This document shows positions 7,093 through 8,992 of a DNA stretch of 8,992 bases, piece by piece. Origin of the DNA: an uncultured Prevotellaceae bacterium (GTDB lineage: Bacteria > Bacteroidota > Bacteroidia > Bacteroidales > Bacteroidaceae); NCBI GenBank assembly GCA_946644025.1, contig CAMPCG010000101.1, forward strand, positions 1 through 8,992, given 5' to 3'. The translations under genes and the position numbers were made by a program. Each line of letters starts with the position of its first letter. Position 1 is the first letter of the stretch. The notes beneath the pieces were generated by a model. That model saw only the letters and a program-made list of their open reading frames with translations. It was not told the origin of the DNA and did no database searches.

Positions 7093-8992
7093 ATGACATA
7101 CAGTATTGAGAAAATAGCAACCCTCATCGGCGCCCGCCGCTACGGCGACGCCGATGCCACTGTGGGGTGGCTGCTCACCGACAGCCGCTCGCTGTGCTTC
7201 CCCGAGCAGACACTCTTCTTCGCACTGACCACCAAGGTCGGCGACGGCCACCGCTACATCGGCGAGCTCTACCGTCGCGGCGTAAGGGCTTTCGTCGTAG
7301 AACAACTGCCCGACGACTACAAGGCCGTCTACCCGCAGGCCATTTTCCTGCGCGTGCCTTCATCGCTGGCCGCCCTGCAACGCCTGGCAGAGCGACACCG
7401 CGACGAGTTCGACATTCCCGTCGTGGGCATCACCGGCTCTAACGGCAAGACGTGGGTCAAGGAATGGCTCTACCAACTGCTGCGCGCCAACAACCGCAAC
7501 GTGACACGCTCTCCGCGCTCCTTCAATTCGCAGATAGGCGTGCCGCTCTCCGTGTGGCTGCTCAATCAGCAGACGCAGGTGGCCCTCTTCGAGGCCGGCA
7601 TCAGCGAACCGGGCGAAATGCTGCCCCTGAGCGACATCATACAGCCCACCATCGGCGTGTTCACCTCGCTGGGAACGGCCCATCAGGAAAACTTCCGCAC
7701 GATGGAAGAGAAGTGTATGGAGAAGATGCAGCTCTTCCATGGAGCAAAGGCCATCATCTACCCGTCGGACGACGACACCATCAGCCGGTGCATACGCCGC
7801 TGCCGATTCCAGGGCGAGCGCATAGGCTGGAGCCGATACAACGACCAGGCACCCTTCTACGTGGCAAGCATCTTGACCTCCACACCCGACACCCTATCCC
7901 CCACCCGCTCAGCCCAAAGGGACGCTTGCGTAGAGAAACAAGCCAAGAACCTCCCCCCCGAGGGGGAGGCTTCAGCCGCAAAGGATCCCCTCCCTTCTGG
8001 GGAGGGGTCGGTGGTGGAGCTTCCCAACACCCACATCTTCTATATCTACAACGGCATTGAGGGCAGCTACGCCATTCCCTTCTCCGACGAGGCTTCCATC
8101 GAGAACAGCATCACCTGCGCCGCCACGGCCCTCTACCTGGGGCTATCGCCCGAAGAGATTGCCACGGCCATGGCAGCGCTGGAGCCCATCGCCATGCGCC
8201 TGGAGGTGAAGGAAGGGCAGCGAGGGCTGACGCTCATCAACGACTCCTACAACAACGACCTGCAGTCGCTCGACATCGCCCTCGACTTCATGGCCCGTCG
8301 CTTTGATGCCGTCTCCCAACGCCCAACGCCCCCCACCAGCCCAAGTCCCGTCTCTTCCGGGCGATTTGCAATCGCCCCACCCCAGCACCCATCGCCCAAG
8401 CGCACACTCATCCTCAGCGACATCTACCAGAGCGGCGAGTCGCCACAGGAGCTGTACCGACAGGTGGCCGACCTCGTGGCCAAGCGCGGCGTAGACAAGT
8501 TCATCGGCGTAGGCCCCGAGATTTCGTCACAGGCCGACCTCATAAAATCCCGCTTCTCGATTCTCAATTCTCAATTCACCTGGTTTTTCCCCGACGTGTC
8601 GCAACTGCTTGCCAGCCAGGCCTTCGCCGAGCTCCACGACGAGATGGTGCTGCTCAAGGGAGCCCGCCGCTTCGGCTTCGAACGCATCAGCGAGATGCTC
8701 GAGCAGAAGGTTCACGAGACCATCCTCGAGGTAGACCTCAACGCCCTGATCGCCAACCTGGACTACTACCGCTCGCTGCTCCGCCCGGAGACGAAGATGG
8801 TGTGCATGATAAAGGCCGACGCCTACGGTGCCGGAGCCATCGAGATAGCCAAGACGCTGCAAGACCACCGAGTGGACTACCTCGCCGTGGCCGTGGCCGA
8901 CGAGGGCGCAGAGCTGCGCAAGGCCGGCATCACGCAGAACATCATCGTGATGAACCCCGAGATGTCGTCCTTTAAGACGCTCTTCGACTACG
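7093..8992 (+). CDS. murF: Bifunctional UDP-MurNAc-tripeptide:D-Ala-D-Ala ligase / alanine racemase, 3'-truncated
   Basis: A cytoplasmic MurF-Alr fusion: the MurF half joins D-Ala-D-Ala to UDP-MurNAc-tripeptide with ATP, and the Alr half makes D-alanine with PLP. The frame from ATG 7093 is open to the window end (633 codons). Seen: N-terminal domain about 1-105, P-loop GITGSNGKT (112-120), SPRSFNSQIGVPLS, GTAHQENF with H197, the C-domain motif NDSYNNDLQS (383-392), and the linker near residue 540. The racemase starts ILEVDLNALIANL, with the PLP Lys as K574 in MIKADAYGAG. About 85-90 residues appear extra: roughly 262-313, 406-435 and 488-495, each coinciding with repeat DNA. The catalytic motifs lie outside them, so the gene looks functional. 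It starts 21 bp after the GH106 stop, with no hairpin terminator between. The fused arrangement is known in Bacteroidetes; the insertions are the odd part. Confidence 0.93.
   Translation, partial: MTYSIEKIATLIGARRYGDADATVGWLLTDSRSLCFPEQTLFFALTTKVGDGHRYIGELYRRGVRAFVVEQLPDDYKAVYPQAIFLRVPSSLAALQRLAERHRDEFDIPVVGITGSNGKTWVKEWLYQLLRANNRNVTRSPRSFNSQIGVPLSVWLLNQQTQVALFEAGISEPGEMLPLSDIIQPTIGVFTSLGTAHQENFRTMEEKCMEKMQLFHGAKAIIYPSDDDTISRCIRRCRFQGERIGWSRYNDQAPFYVASILTSTPDTLSPTRSAQRDACVEKQAKNLPPEGEASAAKDPLPSGEGSVVELPNTHIFYIYNGIEGSYAIPFSDEASIENSITCAATALYLGLSPEEIATAMAALEPIAMRLEVKEGQRGLTLINDSYNNDLQSLDIALDFMARRFDAVSQRPTPPTSPSPVSSGRFAIAPPQHPSPKRTLILSDIYQSGESPQELYRQVADLVAKRGVDKFIGVGPEISSQADLIKSRFSILNSQFTWFFPDVSQLLASQAFAELHDEMVLLKGARRFGFERISEMLEQKVHETILEVDLNALIANLDYYRSLLRPETKMVCMIKADAYGAGAIEIAKTLQDHRVDYLAVAVADEGAELRKAGITQNIIVMNPEMSSFKTLFDY
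7876..8031 (+). repeat. In-frame repeat-type insertion 1 in murF, with two GC hairpins
   Basis: About 150 bp within murF that encodes a Pro/Ser/Gly/Glu/Ala-rich stretch (about residues 262-313) lying between conserved ATPase-domain sequence (RIGWSRYNDQAPFYVAS) and HIFYIYNG. It holds two perfect 8-bp stems: CCTCCCCC (7950-7957) with GGGGGAGG (7962-7969), and CCCCTCCC (7987-7994) with GGGAGGGG (8000-8007), the latter followed by TCGGTGGTGG. This composition resembles GC-hairpin intergenic repeats I associate with Prevotella-type genomes. Boundaries are estimated from loss of MurF-like sequence and are uncertain by 10-15 bp. No transposase or clear target-site duplication is seen. Confidence 0.7.
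8308..8397 (+). repeat. In-frame repeat-type insertion 2 in murF: palindromic element copy 2 with heptamers
   Basis: The 40 bases 8345-8384 are identical to 2398-2437. The palindrome arms are 8359-8366 and 8370-8377 around TGC. Heptamers flank it: CCCAACG twice (8315-8328) upstream, and CCCAGCA, CCCATCG, CCC (8381-8397) downstream. It encodes about residues 406-435, a Pro/Ser-rich stretch containing VSSGRFAIAPP, between the MurF segments IALDFMARRF and KRTLILSDIY. The outer boundaries are estimates; the shared core is exact. Confidence 0.85.
8554..8577 (+). repeat. TTCTCAA heptamer repeat inside murF
   Basis: Units TTCTCGA, TTCTCAA, TTCTCAA and a partial TTC run in tandem and encode FSILNSQF (about residues 488-495), between KSR and TWFFPDVSQ in the MurF C-terminal domain. 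The short AT-richer stretch contrasts with the GC-rich flanks. It may belong to a slightly longer inserted segment starting near 8544. Confidence 0.65.

Noticed and set aside
6319..7305. Antisense open frame (328 codons) spanning the GH106 end and the murF start
   Set aside because: It covers two well-supported sense genes and its composition is a typical codon-bias shadow.
7452..8060. A 202-codon + strand frame overlapping murF
   Set aside because: It is another frame of murF-alr. Its Gly/Pro-rich end simply reads through insertion 1.
7876..8400. Frameshift or pseudogene in murF
   Set aside because: I read the frame codon by codon from 7093 to the window end without a stop, and conserved motifs before, between and after the insertions are all in the same frame.

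Overview
The window reads as a GC-rich chromosome segment from a Bacteroidales bacterium, most likely Prevotellaceae. The support is a murF-alr fusion gene, a PL10/GH106 pectin-degrading pair, start sites without Shine-Dalgarno sequences, and an enzyme C-terminus of the 'YTLQG...GIYI' type common in Prevotella secreted proteins. The assignment to family is an inference. All genes lie on the + strand and gaps are short (4 to 154 bp). I saw no RNA gene, CRISPR array, transposase or phage gene, and no confident TAnnTTTG-type Bacteroidetes promoter in any gap.

Layout: (1) 1-911, 3' part of a phenylacetate-CoA ligase (paaK). (2) 931-1014, about ten copies of an 8-bp tandem repeat. (3) 1066-1494, a small protein with two ACT domains, followed after 4 bp by (4) 1499-2347, a bile acid:sodium symporter (BASS) family transporter. 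(5) 2392-2457, a palindromic repeat plus a heptamer array that abuts the next start codon. (6) 2458-3528, a secreted family 10 pectate lyase. (7) 3538-3569, a GTCCGGAC dyad repeat. (8) 3598-7071, a secreted family GH106 alpha-L-rhamnosidase-like enzyme of 1157 residues. (9) 7093 to the window end, a bifunctional MurF/alanine racemase, cut by the window in its racemase half.

Function: the first three genes suggest aryl-acid/amino-acid metabolism (CoA ligase, amino-acid-sensing regulator, organic-anion transporter). The next two act outside the cytoplasm on pectin: PL10 cuts the homogalacturonan backbone and GH106 removes L-rhamnose from rhamnogalacturonan-type chains. The last gene makes the D-Ala-containing peptidoglycan precursor.

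The most unusual feature is that the essential murF-alr gene appears to carry three in-frame insertions of repeat-type DNA: about 150 bp with two GC-rich hairpins, about 90 bp with a palindrome, and about 25 bp of a heptamer repeat. The middle one shares 40 identical bases with the pectate lyase leader, and that 40-mer has no stop codon in any of the six frames. This resembles, by analogy only, palindromic elements that settle inside genes, such as those of Rickettsia.
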